A stretch of 64,000 bases of DNA, taken from Verticillium longisporum (Eukaryota; Ascomycota; Sordariomycetes; Glomerellales; Plectosphaerellaceae). How positions within the stretch are numbered: position 1 is the first letter of the stretch; every line of letters starts with the position of its first letter. Position numbers and translations under genes: made by a program. The notes beneath the pieces were generated by a model, which made no database searches, had not been told where the DNA came from, and saw nothing but the letters and a program-made list of their open reading frames with translations. The stretch is taken from assembly GCA_019188255.1 (NCBI GenBank), contig JAETXT010000014.1:310001-374000 (forward strand), read 5' to 3'. Shown here piece by piece: positions 1-11,565 of the stretch.

Positions 1-325
1 TCGGTGTTCTAGAATGACCTGATGGACTGGGATTGCGCCGCGCGCCGTGAAGGATTCTGTCGCCGCGGGAGGTGTCTTGAAAACGTGACGAGGATTGCTT
101 AACGCCCAAAGTACGTGTGGATGCGGGTGTATGAATCTATCGCGGATGGTTGGGCCGGGGATTGGGAAAGCGCGATATGACTGCCGGCATGAACTCTGAG
201 CTACCTGGGAAGGCCGTCGTAGCTTAAGCCTCGCGCAGGGCCAAGACGGGAGAGAAGGTCAGCGGTGCGTAGTGCGTCCGCCGGATGAAAGGTTCCTTGC
301 GTCGGAACAGCGTGTGAGTTGCGTG

Positions 326-330
326 TTTGA

Positions 331-361
<31 letters not shown>
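326..361. repeat. GT-rich microsatellite
   Basis: Alternating GT/TG run interrupted by single substitutions, visible directly. It explains the Thr-His and Cys-Val repeats in the spurious open frames on both strands. Confidence 0.8.
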
Positions 362-1350
362 ACAAGACGCGGCAGAAGCAACAAAAATGGTTTGCAATGG
401 CACGCGCTCGAGATTTGACACAAATTAGCAGACTACAGCCACGAGGTTCGTCCAGTCTAGAAGAAACCATGGGGGAAGAATCCACCACGCGGGGGAGACA
501 CGTCTCACGAGACCCTTTCTCCATGGTCCAGACCTGTTACTACCGATAACAGTAACGCCCAGTACGTCATGTATAGCGAGGGGAAGAAGCGAGGAGAGCG
601 CAGTACACCAGTAGAGCCAGGGGAAGCGATTCAGCTCCCTCCATTGTTGGTATCGCGGTCAACTCCGCAACCAATGGCTGCTGTGAAAATGGGCGAGGAC
701 GGGGTAAGACAGCGAAGCGGAACCAATTGCAGAGCACTATCCTAGTGACGATCGGGATTAGAGCTGGACGGGGTCGCCGAGTTGCCGAATGTCGGCCGAC
801 TATCGTTGCTTATCGTCTATCTACCTTGCGGGTTGAGATCCTGGGGAACCTCGAGGGAAATTGGAGTCGCATCATTTCCAGATAAGAGGAGATGTGTTGC
901 CTGAAACGCCGAGATAGGAGGACCCTTACCTCTGTCGTGCGGGTGGTTCTCAGCGGCCTGGTTATGGGAGCATTGGCTACTTATGGGACCATTGATACAA
1001 GGCGAGAGCAAGTCATGTTCTAATGAGCTGTCTCTGACAGCGATAAGGCGGTTCGTTCACTGACTCGGGAACGTGCCATCAGGCATCAAGACGCGTAGGC
1101 GAGGGATAAAGAGGAATCAGCTCCAGGAACAAGGGGTTTCACTCCAAAGCAACAAGATTCATAGGCAGGGTAGCCGAGACAGGCGCGATGAAACACATGG
1201 ATATGAGGGTTCCTTTTCTGGAAGGTCTGAACGCCATTGATTGGGCTCTCTAATAGCATCTGAGGGTAAGCCTCACACATGCGATACAGGCCATGTGCCA
1301 AGGCTGCTGTGCCCCTCGTTTTACGGCCAAGATGAGGCTACATGTACATC

Positions 1351-1374
1351 AGGTAGGTAGGTAGGTAGGTAGGT
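1351..1374. repeat. (AGGT)6 microsatellite
   Basis: Six perfect tandem AGGT units, followed by a short inverted stretch (ACCTTAGGTTACC) with hairpin potential. Confidence 0.9.
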
Positions 1375-1834
1375 ACCTTAGGTTACCAACTACCTAGGTA
1401 TCCCAGGCCTGTGTTCATGTTTTTTAACCAGTCGCTCAGCCTTGTGCATACCTAGCTCAGAGGAGGATTGGATAGTTCGACAAGAGAGCCTAACTAGCAA
1501 TAACCGTCCTTGGCGATGGGCTTTCAAGACCATACTCAGGGTCCCAAAGCTAACCCCATGCCACCTCCAAGGCATCGAAGTGCCGCCTGAGGCCATGCCA
1601 AGTGCGGCTTCACAGCCCTGCCGCGCCACCGCCCGCAGCTTGACACCTGACCTGATGAGAAGGCCAAGCAAAGTATGGCATGCAGGGGGACGGAACCGTT
1701 TCCTGTTATTTCTGCGTCTTACTTAATGGCGTCACATCCAAACCCCCGCATTTCGAACGGGATCACCCCGCGATATGTCCACGATCAAACAAACACCACG
1801 ATCGCCTTGAGCCTCCACGAACACCCCCACCAAC

Positions 1835-2363
1835 ATGGATCAGCACGATCACCACAGCGAGGCGCCTCCGCCGTATCCGGGACACCCGTCCGAGCAGCAC
1901 AGCCATCGCGACGCGCACGACACATCCAGCAGACCCTGCGCCGGCGTACGAACCGTTGATTGACAGGGCTAGCGACGGCCCGCTGGCTGAGGAAACCAAT
2001 GACCGCCACGGCGTTCAGCCAGGCGCGCGGGCCGTCTCAACGTCACAGCCATCATCTTCGCGTGCGAGAGCATCCTCCTTGACATCGCCGCCGCCTCCTC
2101 CCTCACCGGTCACGGCAGGGTCCTCTTCCTCACGCAACCCCTTTACCTACCTCAGGGACAAGAAGCGCGAGCGCGAAGCGACCAAGAAGGTCGATTTTTA
2201 CGAAAAGCACTACGGGTTCGTGCCCAAGAACGTGCTCACGGAAGCGGAGTGGAAGCGGATCAGGAAGGAGGCGGTCAAGGTCAAGGTACCCGTGAAGATG
2301 CGATCAAGGGCTACCATTACTGGTGAACTGTCTGATCAGGGAGGGAGAGGGAGAGGGGTGTAG
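1835..2363 (+). CDS. Small conserved fungal protein with basic C-terminal motif, frame broken
   Basis: The likely start is the ATG at 1835, giving a His/Pro-rich N-terminus (MDQHDHHSEAPPPYPG). The frame then has to move by +1 (or -2) near 1930 to reach the longer frame that ends at 2363. That frame carries a Ser/Pro-rich linker and then a basic segment with the pattern DFYEKHYGFVPKNVL followed by EAEWKRIRKEA. A motif of this kind (aromatic-Gly-Phe-Val-Pro then a Lys/Arg helix) recurs in short uncharacterised ascomycete proteins. No signal peptide or membrane segment is seen. The frame break is probably a consensus error, but decay is possible. Function unknown. Confidence 0.55.
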
Positions 2364-2702
2364 GGGCTGCAGAAGACCGGTCTGCAAACCGGAAATTGCC
2401 GCCGCAAGTTTGGTCCGGTGCAAATTCAGTACGAGCAAGACATGATGAGACCCACGCGTACATGACGATACCTAGATACCACACATGGCGAATCGATTTC
2501 GATGATGCTTTCCATTTTGAAATAGAGTCTGCCTGCTGCCTGCTTTCTGCCGCCTGCTGCCTGCTGCCCAACATTGGCTGGGTATCCCTGAAGTGAAGGC
2601 TGATTTCCCTAATCCGGGATCGCCGGCTCTGAACCCGATCACCAATCAAACCACTCTTTACGCCACGGCACACCCTTGCACGCGGCGTCAAAGTAAAGTG
2701 GT
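2364..2702. other. Intergenic, convergent gene ends
   Basis: Lies between the ends of two convergent genes. It contains an imperfect CTGC/CTGCC repeat around 2528-2571. No gene signal seen; an overlapping minus-strand open frame is a shadow of the BTB gene. Confidence 0.6.
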
Positions 2703-4223
2703 CTATGCCGTCGCCGATCGCAAACTCATGTGCGCAACCTGGTCTGCGGTGAGTCTCACACTCCGCATCACATCGAGGTGATAGTCCGTGATCCGCGCCA
2801 CCGCCTGGGCAAAGGCATTGCAGTTTGCGTGTCTGGCGCGAACACGCACCGAGGCCCCGTCCTGAAGTCTGCGGACAAGGTCCCGCACGGTACCCTTGTA
2901 TGCGGCTGGTCTGTCGAGACAGTTGAGGTCGGGGTTCTGAAGAAGGAACTGAACGAACGCGCCGAGAATGACTCTGGCGCAGTTTTCTTGTCTCTCCGTG
3001 TTGCAGTCTTGGACTGTGCAGCTCAAGCTGTGGCAAAGCTTGGTCTGCATCTCCGAAAGGACTCTGAAGGCCATTGCAACAATATCGGCTCGCATCTGTA
3101 TGATGCTGTCTGCGTGGCATAGTTTAGCGGAGGTCGTCTGAGGGCAGAGATATGCAGCTCTTTCCCTGGACTTACCAATCATGCCCATCATCCGTCCGTT
3201 GTATCTGTGATTCGTGAGAACTAAATCAGAAGGACCGACGACTTCTTCGTAATCGCCGAGACTAGAGTCATTGATCAGTGTTCTGGCTGCGCAGAGAAAA
3301 AGCTGCTTATCGCCAAGCTCCCAGGAGATGAGGATGACACGATCGCTGTCGGGGACGATGCTCATGACTGTCAATGATTCCCCAGAGCCATGGTCGGGAC
3401 GCTTTGCAGCGTATCGACTGACGCTTTCGTGCTCCCTGTGCAGGATCCGGTCAGCTGGGTGATTGATTTTTCACGGAATGGTCACTTACAGCTTCGGAGC
3501 CTGTGCATGTGTATCCGCCAGACGAGCAGACGGTAACATGGCCTCCGAAACACCTTCGAAGGTTTCATTCTCTTGAGAAGAGCCACCTGCATCCGCGCCT
3601 GCCTCCGACTCGCGGCGCGAACGCTTGCGCTTCCTCGAAGGGACTGCTGGTTGCCGCTCGCGAGACTCATCCTGTGGCGAATGGATCGTGTCACGGATGC
3701 TGTCCAGCCAGGCAGGCGCAAACATGGCAACCACGGGGCCCATCTCAAACGAGCTCAAAGTGCTCGCGATCTGGTAGAGTAGATCCGGAGAGGCCGTCAT
3801 GGGGACAAGTCCGTATTCGAAGTGGCAGGCGTGCAAAAGCACCTCCATGGCGGCGGGATCGATGGCAGGGAGCACAAGGCAGGGCTTGCCAGCAGTGGCG
3901 GGATGAGGCAGGATCTTGTCCCACTCTGCCGAGGTCGAAGCAAGCACGCCGGCGTTGAACTCGAAAGAACGTGTGGCGTCGCCTTCGCCGACGATGATGC
4001 AGACATCGGCTCTTTCCTCACTACCGATGATGACGGCATTAGGACGGGCGTTGGACGGGCTTGAGGGAGTGTTGGTTTCGAACTTGACTTCACATTCTTC
4101 GGGACCCTCGTCGTCTGAGCATATCTGCGATCCCTTGCACGAGCTCTTGGGGGATGCTTTTCTAGGGGTGTCGTGCGCAGGCAGTATGGCTGATTCAGTC
4201 TTGGGGCTTTGAGAGCGAGACAT
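2703..4223 (-). CDS. BTB/POZ-domain nuclear-type protein
   Basis: Start at the ATG complementary to 4221-4223. Exon 1 runs to 3490 and ends at a GTAAGT donor; the acceptor CACAG places exon 2 from 3435, and the frame is kept exactly (488 codons in all). A second, in-frame 66-nt intron with GTAAGT donor and CAG acceptor is likely at 3110-3175, giving about 466 residues. Residues about 70-170 look like a divergent BTB/POZ fold: a segment starting ADVCIIVGEG, then an FNAGVLASTSAEWDKIL-like core. A basic cluster SRKRKRSRR near residue 210 could be a nuclear localisation signal. Such proteins usually mediate dimerisation or ubiquitin-ligase adaptor contacts, but the partner here is unknown. No frame breaks, unlike several neighbours. 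Confidence 0.75.
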
Positions 4224-5590
4224 GCTGTGTTGTCTGCGCGCGCACGTTAGAGGGCAGTCTTGCTGGGAGGCGCAGGTGTAGAGGCTTTCCTTTGTTGAGC
4301 AGTGCTATGTCAAGAACACGAGCAAATATCGACACGTCATAAGTGCAAAATTGGTATGTGGAGGAGGAAGGTTGTGCCACCTGATAGGTCTGCGTATTGG
4401 CGTTGATATGTTGATGGTTACACAAAACCTTGGCTGAAGTTTCTGTAATGGTGGAAGGAAGGTGCATGCCACAGGTTCGTGGGAGTGGCTGGTAGTAGTC
4501 AATACGACAATGGATATGAATAGCCGTCGTGGAAGGCACTGGTCCTCCATTCACTTGTACGTTATTGTGGCCACACTCTGCCCATCTTGCTGCCAGAAGG
4601 CTCAACTATCAACTAGTACTTTGTCGTAGCCAGCATAATATTCCAGTACAGTATAATTTCTATCAGACTTTCCACTTCACAAAGCAAGAGGGAAGGAACG
4701 TGTCGCAGACATTTGGTGAATCGCTCCCGCTTCAGCCTGTGTAACATTCATAATCATGCCTTGGCCATAGCGCTGAAAGCCGTACAGAAGCCGTTCAGTC
4801 CCAAGCTGAAGCCTGAATGTCCCAGAAACGCCATTGATTCCTTCTTGATTATGGTAGCAAAGCATGCGACCCCAAAGCCAGCATTCTCTTCGCCAGTCAT
4901 GCTAAGTGTAAAGTTGCGTCTTCGAGATGATGATGATATACCTGTGTAACGCTACTATTCATCCTATGTGGGCAAAAATACACCTGCGCCTTCAATGCGC
5001 CTGTCTTTTGACCGTTAAGGTAGGCATATCTAAGTTGCCCACTAGTTCATGAGGTTCATCTCGAGTCATTTGATTAAGGAGGGGGAGGCCAGTCTGTTTG
5101 AGGGTGATTCGGTTCTTTCAGTTCCTGTAGCATCAGCCCCTCCAGGTTTGGTATGTTAGTTAGCTTAAGAGTGGAGGGGTCTGGGTTTTGCCGCTTGTGT
5201 GAGCATGGGCTGTCTCTGCTCTTCTCCTGAATTTTGGCTTCGGTACTATCGTACCTAGTTTCGCGAGCGCCTCGCCTGAGCTATACGAATGAAGTTACCC
5301 CTGAGTACCCCTGTCGGCCCAGTTCTTGGTGCTAGGGGATAGCTCCCGATCGTGGTTGCCAGAGCTGTGGCCCTCTCACTGTCCCCCTTTCTGGGCCATT
5401 GCGTCTTGGAGAGCGAAGGATGAGAGATAAGAGTCAAATTCCAAATCAACTCATCAAGAGACATGACCACGCCACAGTGCACATACGCCCAATAAATCCA
5501 TGTGATATTACTACCTCTGACTCCAACCCCTCCAAAGACGTCCAAGTAAAACAATCCACCCCTAAGCCCAAGGACCAGGCATATGTCCAT
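4224..5590. other. Intergenic stretch
   Basis: Promoter side of the BTB gene and the 3' flank of the secreted-protein gene. Only short, unsupported open frames on both strands; no RNA gene or repeat recognised. Confidence 0.5.
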
Positions 5591-7408
5591 CTACGTACAC
5601 TTGGTGATAGTCACGACGACAGGAGCAGGCGGCGGGCACGCGTCCTCGCCAGCAGCCGGGGCAGGCGTGATAGCAGCGGCAGCGCCGCCCGCAGGTGTAG
5701 GCGTAGGCGTAGCCTTGGGGAGGCGCGGCCGCCTTGCCGATGAGGATGCCGTTGAAGGCATCGGCAGCAGCCTGGTTCTGGGCGGCGGCGATGGCGGCGG
5801 CGCTGGCCTGGGCGCACGAGGCCTGGACGGCGGCGGGGGCCTTGCACGAGTCGCTGAGGCGCTGGCAGATGAAGCCGGCGATGATGCCGACCTTTGGGCG
5901 GAGCCGTGACCAAAGTCCTTGAGGTTGTTGGGGATGAAGGCCGCCTCCTTGCGACCGTCGAGACCAGCGGCGAACTTGATGCTGGGGTCCGTGCAGGAGC
6001 CAAAGTTGCCAGTGGCTGGTGTGGCCTGGCGGCGCTCGCGGAGGAAGCGCTCGCGGGAGGTGGAGCGCTTGCCGAGGGAGTTGGCGGCGTGGCACTGGGC
6101 GTTCTGGGTTTCGCACTGACCGACACCGCCGGTCAGCTTGCCCGTGTTGGCGGCGTTGGCGCAGGCGTTGTGCTGAATGTCACACGAGCGGCTAAGGGCG
6201 GCACCGGCACTGGTAAAGGTGTTGCCGTTGACGGAGAAGGGGCGGTCACCGGTACCCTTGATGACGGGAGGGGCAGCGCCGCCGAGGGTGCCAGTGAAGG
6301 CTTGAATGTTGTTGCCGCCGGCGAGCGTTGTTGCCGCCGGCAGGCGTTGTTGCCGCCGGCTTGAGCGTTGTTGCCGCCGGCCGGGGCAGGTGTCCCGACG
6401 GCACCGGCGGGGAGGGTCGTGGTGAACACGGTGCAGCTGCGGCTGGCAGACGTAGTGGGCTTCACAGCCTCGCACTCATCGGCGTCCGGGGCACCAGCGG
6501 GGGCTTGTCAGCGGCGTTGCCAGCGGCTTTGCCAGCGTTACCAGCGGCGTTGCCAGCAGCATTACCAGAGGAGGGGGAGGCGTGGTGGCAGGCTTCCCAG
6601 CAGGCGAACCGGCATCAGCAAGGACGGCGCCGGTCGCAGCGGCGACAGGAAGGCCAGCAAAGTCAATGTGGGTGGCCTTGAGCTGGCCGGTGCCCTTGAA
6701 GGCCGGGACGACATCTTTGACGGCGGCCTTGATCTCGTCAGGGGTAGCATCGAGGAGGAGGAGGCGCTGGGTGAAGATGCAGCCGACGGGGTCATTGGCG
6801 CTGTCGCAGGACTTGCCGGCGGCGGTCCTGTCATTGAGCTCTCCGGCGACAAAGGTGCCACTCTCGAGCGCCAGCAGCGGATCGCCGCCGATGAGGGCCA
6901 GCTGCTTGGCCAGAGCCAGGGCGATGGCCTTGTTGCCTGCGAGGGCACCAGGTCCGGCGGCATCCTGGTGCTGGGCGAAGGCGCCGATTTCAGGGTTGAC
7001 GGGCTTGTCGGTACAAGCGGCACTGACGCCGCCAACGGAGCCGGTGTTGCGCTCGAGGGCCTGGTAGACGAGGGCAGCGGACATGCCGCGGATATCTCCC
7101 ACCTTTTTGGCGTTGGTGAAGGCCTGGTCAGCAGTCTCCTGCTTGAGGCATGCCAGGTTGGTGACCTTGCCGGCACCTTTGGAAGCGGCAGCGTCACCGA
7201 GGAGGCCGAAGACAGGATCAGAAATGCCCTTGGGGTTGTTGAGGTTGAGGAACTCGCGGGTGATCGTCAGGAAGATCTCATGAGAGTGCTCCTGAGGGAC
7301 CTGGCGCTTGAAAATGTTGCCTCGGCGGCTGTGCGCAGTCCCCTGGGACTGGGCAGGGCTCGCAGAAGCCATGCCAAGGAGGCCGAGAGTGACGAGTTCA
7401 AACTTCAT
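5591..7408 (-). CDS. Secreted/cell-surface repeat protein, several frame breaks
   Basis: The start at 7406-7408 gives a signal peptide (MKFELVTLGLLGMASASP), then an Arg-rich pro-like segment and a conserved domain (residues about 35-270) ending near 6590. Beyond that the protein continues as Gly/Asn/Ala low-complexity, a Cys-containing segment, four copies of a GGNN-type repeat (6305-6375), a domain with paired Cys (CDIQHNAC, CETQNAQC), the conserved core SIKFAAGLDGRKEA, and a Pro/Ala/Thr tail ending VVVTITKCT at 5591. Reading this needs corrections near 6571-6580, 6499-6504, within the repeats, near 5894 and near 5717, nearly all at C/G/A runs. I know this domain arrangement from uncharacterised secreted fungal proteins. 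Either the consensus is poor here or the gene is decaying; each conserved block is well preserved, which favours consensus error. Confidence 0.65.
6305..6375 (-). repeat. Four GGNN-coding tandem units, two of them 2 nt short
   Basis: On the minus strand the unit GCCGGCGGCAACAAC plus 4-6 nt occurs four times. The first and last units are 21 nt (seven codons); the two middle ones are 19 nt, each lacking two bases of the Gln codon. This moves the reading frame inside the secreted-protein gene. Confidence 0.8.
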
Positions 7409-7701
7409 GTTTTGTTGATGGTAGATCGGCGACAAAGCAAAAGTCAGGGGTATGTTGTCTCAATGAGATGGTAATGATTGGTAGGGAGATGAAGTGAAGG
7501 ACCGTCCGAATGCAGTCAAAGAAGGTATAATACTCGAGCGGGAATAGGTGCACTAAGCAAAGAATGGAAGAGTTCACAGAACCCGTGTTGTAAGAGAAGA
7601 GGTGGGAAAGAGAAAAGAGAGTAGTATCTCAGAGAATATTGGATGACGATGCGATGTGTGAGCAGAGTGAAGACCAGACGAAGAGGACCGGGAGATCAGC
7701 A

Positions 7702-7715
7702 TGATTATATAGTGG
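7702..7715 (-). promoter_or_regulatory. Candidate TATA box of the secreted-protein gene
   Basis: Minus strand reads CACTATATAATC about 295 bases before the start codon at 7408. The intervening region is free of open frames and suits a long 5' UTR, but no transcription start can be read from sequence alone. Confidence 0.35.
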
Positions 7716-8717
7716 AAGGACAGGGATGAAGTAGATCGGATCACTTGGCACAATTGCTTGATTCCCCAAGACCCATATCCTTTCTGCCCCCTTTGCCCCT
7801 CGTGTTGTCGCTTCGCTTCGATATATTGGTATCAGCGCTGCGCCTGCCGTTCATCGTGGTTGTCCCCTTTCTGGGGCTCCTCTTCGAATGCTACGCAGCC
7901 GTGGCCATGTCGTGTGCCTGGGCGCTTGTACCATGTACTGGACTCGGCTCTCGGCAGCGACGGCTGGAAAGTGACCAAACAAAGGTACAGCAGGTCACCA
8001 AGCTATACGGAATGTCTTGTCACAAGGGGCTCGCGGGAAGTATCGAATGTGGCATCTGACAGGTAGCGAACGTCAGGGACGCCCCTTGTGGACCTTCGGT
8101 AGGGTGACATGGGGGTGAAGATCTGGGTTAGGCGAGGATTCGAGACCGGGCAGCGTGCCGAAAGGAGATTGTGGGATGCTCAATTCAGCGGCCCCCAGGC
8201 TGAGCATCAGTGCTGTGCAACAGGCATTGTCTTTGTTCGGCGGCGACTTGAGATGGTAGGTGAGAAGGATTGAGCGCTATCGAATCAAGGGGCCACGCAG
8301 CTGGGTCGTCGTTGATGGGGTGAGGTGGTGTTGAGTGGGAGGACGTTGAGGCGAAGATCAGACAAGGCGAGCGTCATGAGGGTTTGGGCCGGGGTCGCTT
8401 AGGCTGAGCCCCACCCATCTGATGCCAAGAGCGTCTCCGCCAGTCACAAGCTCGTATTCCCCAGGGATAGCCCTGGCTCTGTCCACGTGACATCGACCTG
8501 TGCCTGGCCGACTCTGAAACTCCATCACCACCCTCGATCTCCTTTTCTCTCCTCTTTGTGTGACCAAGTCACCTACCAACAACGACTCCCCGCCGCCGCT
8601 CGTCCTTCTCTGCCATCCCTTGTCGTCTCAACTCTCCATGTGGCGTTTTGAAGATCAATCTGAGAGATCACCATGCTCGACGGCTACACAGCATGTCCCC
8701 CCTCCCCAGTCATTCTG
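7716..8717. other. Intergenic stretch
   Basis: Between the secreted-protein promoter and the 3' end of the amine oxidase gene. Short open frames only, none with a recognisable family pattern. Confidence 0.5.
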
Positions 8718-10847
8718 TCATTTGTCACCCTTGATCAGCACACTGCAATTGCGCTCTTGCGTCGACACGGCCACGTCCAACGCCGGGTTCCCGTCGAAAA
8801 AGTTGACCGGCTTGAGCCCGACAATCATCTTCTCGCACGGCATGACCGGCCAGTCCTCAATCCGTGGATTGTGCGTCGACCCGAACGTGTGCCACAGCAC
8901 AATGTCTTCGTTTCGAACCCACGACCTGGCCTCGTCATGACGCCTCGCCGCGATCCACGATGCGATCCCTTCGCCGCCGAGCGACTGCATCGTGTGCCTG
9001 CCCGCTGGGAACAGCTCTTCGTCGTCATGCCGAGTCACCCACACCGCGTGTGCCGCGTACTCGGACCGTCGCGCGTGGTACGACTTGGGGTGTGCCAGGA
9101 GCAGTTGGCTGTAGCACGGCAGCAGCTTGAAGCCGATGGGCGTGCCCGTGATGGCGTTTTTGGCCTCGTTGACGATCTTGACGACGCGGTTCGTGCGAAA
9201 GTCGAGATCGAGACCCGTCTCCTTTTCGATGACCTGTGACCTTGTCGTGTACCCGACGCCAAAGGGGTTGCAGTCCTCGCCGGACGCGTCCTCCTCCTCG
9301 AAGGCCATGGCGTGCGATTCCTCGACGACTAGCGAATTTGCGTGTCCGCCGATTGCCGGGTCGATTCGCAGGCAGAAGAGGTGCTGATGGTACGGCGCCA
9401 GCGTGCCCGGCGCCACGATGGTCCCGTACGGCACCGTGTCGCCAATGTCGATCGGCGCCGTCGACATGATGCCCGTCGCCCGCACCTCGTAGAACAGCGA
9501 CGCGTCCTGCTGAAAGTAGAACAGGAACAGGTACTCGTAGTTGCTCACGGTGATGATAGTCTGCAGCACGAGCACCCTCGACCGCGTCACGACGGCGTTG
9601 CCCGTGCGAAAGTTGGTGTGCTTCCACAGAATGCCGTCGTCAATCTCGTGGCAGCAGACAACGTTGGGCATCCGCAGCGGCTCGCCTGCCGCCGTCGTCA
9701 GCCAGCCGTCAAAGTACCGGATGTGCCCGAGACAGTCGCAGCCGAGGCCCAGATTGTTGGCGTTGACGCCGGCGCCGTCGTTGCCGAGGTCAAAGGCCGC
9801 CTTGCGCGGGTACGGCGCCCGGGGATCTGCGTACGGCACAAACATCTCGGCGAGCGAGAGGCGGTAAAAGAGGCTGCGGCCGTCGTAGCGCACGTCGTGC
9901 AGCGTCATGCCCTCGCGGTAGTTGAAGCCGATGCGCATTGTCCACTTTTCCCACGTGATGAGGTTGCCCGCGGTGCTGAACGATGGGCCTTCTGGCTGCG
10001 AGATGTGATATGGCTTGGTCGTCGTTCTGTGGCTCGTGAGGAGATCGGGGTGGTACTCGCTCTTTTCGGCGTTTACGATTTTCCGCTCGTCGAATGCCGC
10101 CTGACGCGTGTGCGTTTTGTCCCCGGCTGCCGACGGCAAGCGGTAGACGCTCGTGACCTGGAGGTCGGGCGACACCTCGGCGCAAATGTCGAGCGGGTAG
10201 GCGTAGTAGTTTGCCTCTGGATGGTCTGACAGGCGCATGTAGAACCAACCCTGTCGTCTGCCTCAGCATATGTCATTACACGAATGAAACAATGGAATTG
10301 ACCTTACCATAGTCCATCGTTCCTTCATGTTCTTGACGCCGTCGGTGGCGTATGCCCACGGCTCTACCACCACCGTGGCGCCCTCGGGCAGCTTCAGCGA
10401 TTCAATCTCCCGCTGGACCTGCTCGTCTGCGAGACATGCGTCACCGACTTGCTTCATGAAGTCTGTGTCGATGTACGAGTGCCGTCCATGAAGTTCCTTG
10501 TTCGAGGCTACGGCCTGCTGATCGAGGTTGACAATAATCTCGTGCAGGAGCTTTTCTATGAAGACCTGCACTCTAGCTTGTCGGGGTGGCCGTGTACCAG
10601 AGCCGGGGCTGGATTGTTCGTTGTCAAGGAAGACGACCATATCCTTCTTCGGGGGCTCGGCGAGCGAGATGGCCCGGAAGAACAGCTTGTTAGCCGGCCA
10701 TGACTTTTTCAAAATACTGGTCGCCTAAGGGCAGAGGGCAAAATAGTAAGAATTCATGTGTCGCTTAGGCTGTCATCGTCTGGGGACGGGAACGCATACC
10801 TCGATGATCTCACTCGGAGTCAGCGGCTCAAAGGGATGGGTGGACAT
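8718..10847 (-). CDS. Copper amine oxidase (topaquinone type)
   Basis: Three exons: 10847-10800, 10724-10308 and 10250-8718, with introns GTATGC...TTAG and GTAAGG...ACAG; phases fit and give 665 residues, the usual size for fungal copper amine oxidases. The N2/N3-type domains occupy roughly residues 1-155. The catalytic domain shows the cofactor motif NYEY with the topaquinone-forming Tyr near residue 393, the general-base Asp in AAFDLGNDG near 309 (84 residues upstream, as in characterised enzymes), two copper His in YHQHLFCLRID near 443 and 445, and the third in TFGSTHNPRIEDWPVMP near 615. The enzyme oxidises primary amines to aldehyde, ammonia and H2O2. No secretion signal; a C-terminal peroxisomal SKL-like tripeptide is not seen. 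Reading frame intact throughout. Confidence 0.93.
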
Positions 10848-11565
10848 GATAGATAATGGAGGATGAACAATTCCGTCGGGCTTAAAGCAAAAGCCGATGC
10901 ACGATGCTGCGTGCTTCGATGAGCGCGTTGATTCTCGCTGTCGAACTCCCTCAGCAAGTACGAACAATTGAGGGCCAGCCTGGACCCCTCCGGCACCTCG
11001 ATGATGAAGCCCCGTTTAGCGAGGCTCGATTGGGTCATGTGTCCCGGCTAACTGCGGCCAACCCCGCGCCGTCCTCGGAGCAGACCCATCCCCGAAGAGC
11101 AGGTGGAGCCGGACATGGAGCACCGTGCTCGGCATCAGTCCGCTAAGGTGAGGTTTTGGCGATGCCCGTCTCCGTATCGGACGGGGAGCCCCATGAGCCT
11201 CGCCGAGCGAGGGCGAGCATGCTGTGCTTCCGTGCTGCTGGCCATCGTCGTATAGACTGCGCGAGAACGTACCTCCGACATCGGTCTCCACAATCGGTCG
11301 GACCGGCACGTTGGTCTGCTCGGAAACCGAAACTCACACCGACGTGACGACCATCGTGAGTCAACAGAATCATCTTCACCATGATTCGCCGAAAGGATAA
11401 GGGGAATCAGGGGTAACGCAAGAGGCTTGATATATTTATTAACAGTTGTTGTCGGAGCGCCAAGACACAGTCTCTCGTCGATGTTCGTCGCTCATGCCAT
11501 TTCAAATCCGGCCCTCTTATAAATAATTCTTCGAGCTCAACCGACACATATACACCAAGCGCAGC
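10848..11565. other. Divergent promoter region
   Basis: Separates the divergently oriented amine oxidase and ATP-grasp genes. No gene signal; short overlapping frames on both strands only. Confidence 0.5.

Larger units (their letters stand above)
1..1834. other. Gene-free stretch with two microsatellites
   Basis: No convincing coding region is seen: the open frames here are short, overlap on both strands and match no family I recognise. The stretch holds a GT-rich microsatellite around 326-361 and six perfect AGGT units at 1351-1374. The 3' part is presumably the promoter of the small gene starting at 1835. Confidence 0.5.

Noticed and set aside
2317..3120. Minus-strand open frame of 267 codons overlapping the BTB gene end
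   Set aside because: Alternative frame of BTB exon 2 and its 3' flank; the correct frame is fixed by the splice junction and the conserved pattern.
9342..10229. Plus-strand open frame of 295 codons opposite the amine oxidase
   Set aside because: Shadow of the conserved catalytic domain on the other strand; Arg/Val/Ala-rich composition typical of antisense frames in GC-rich genes.
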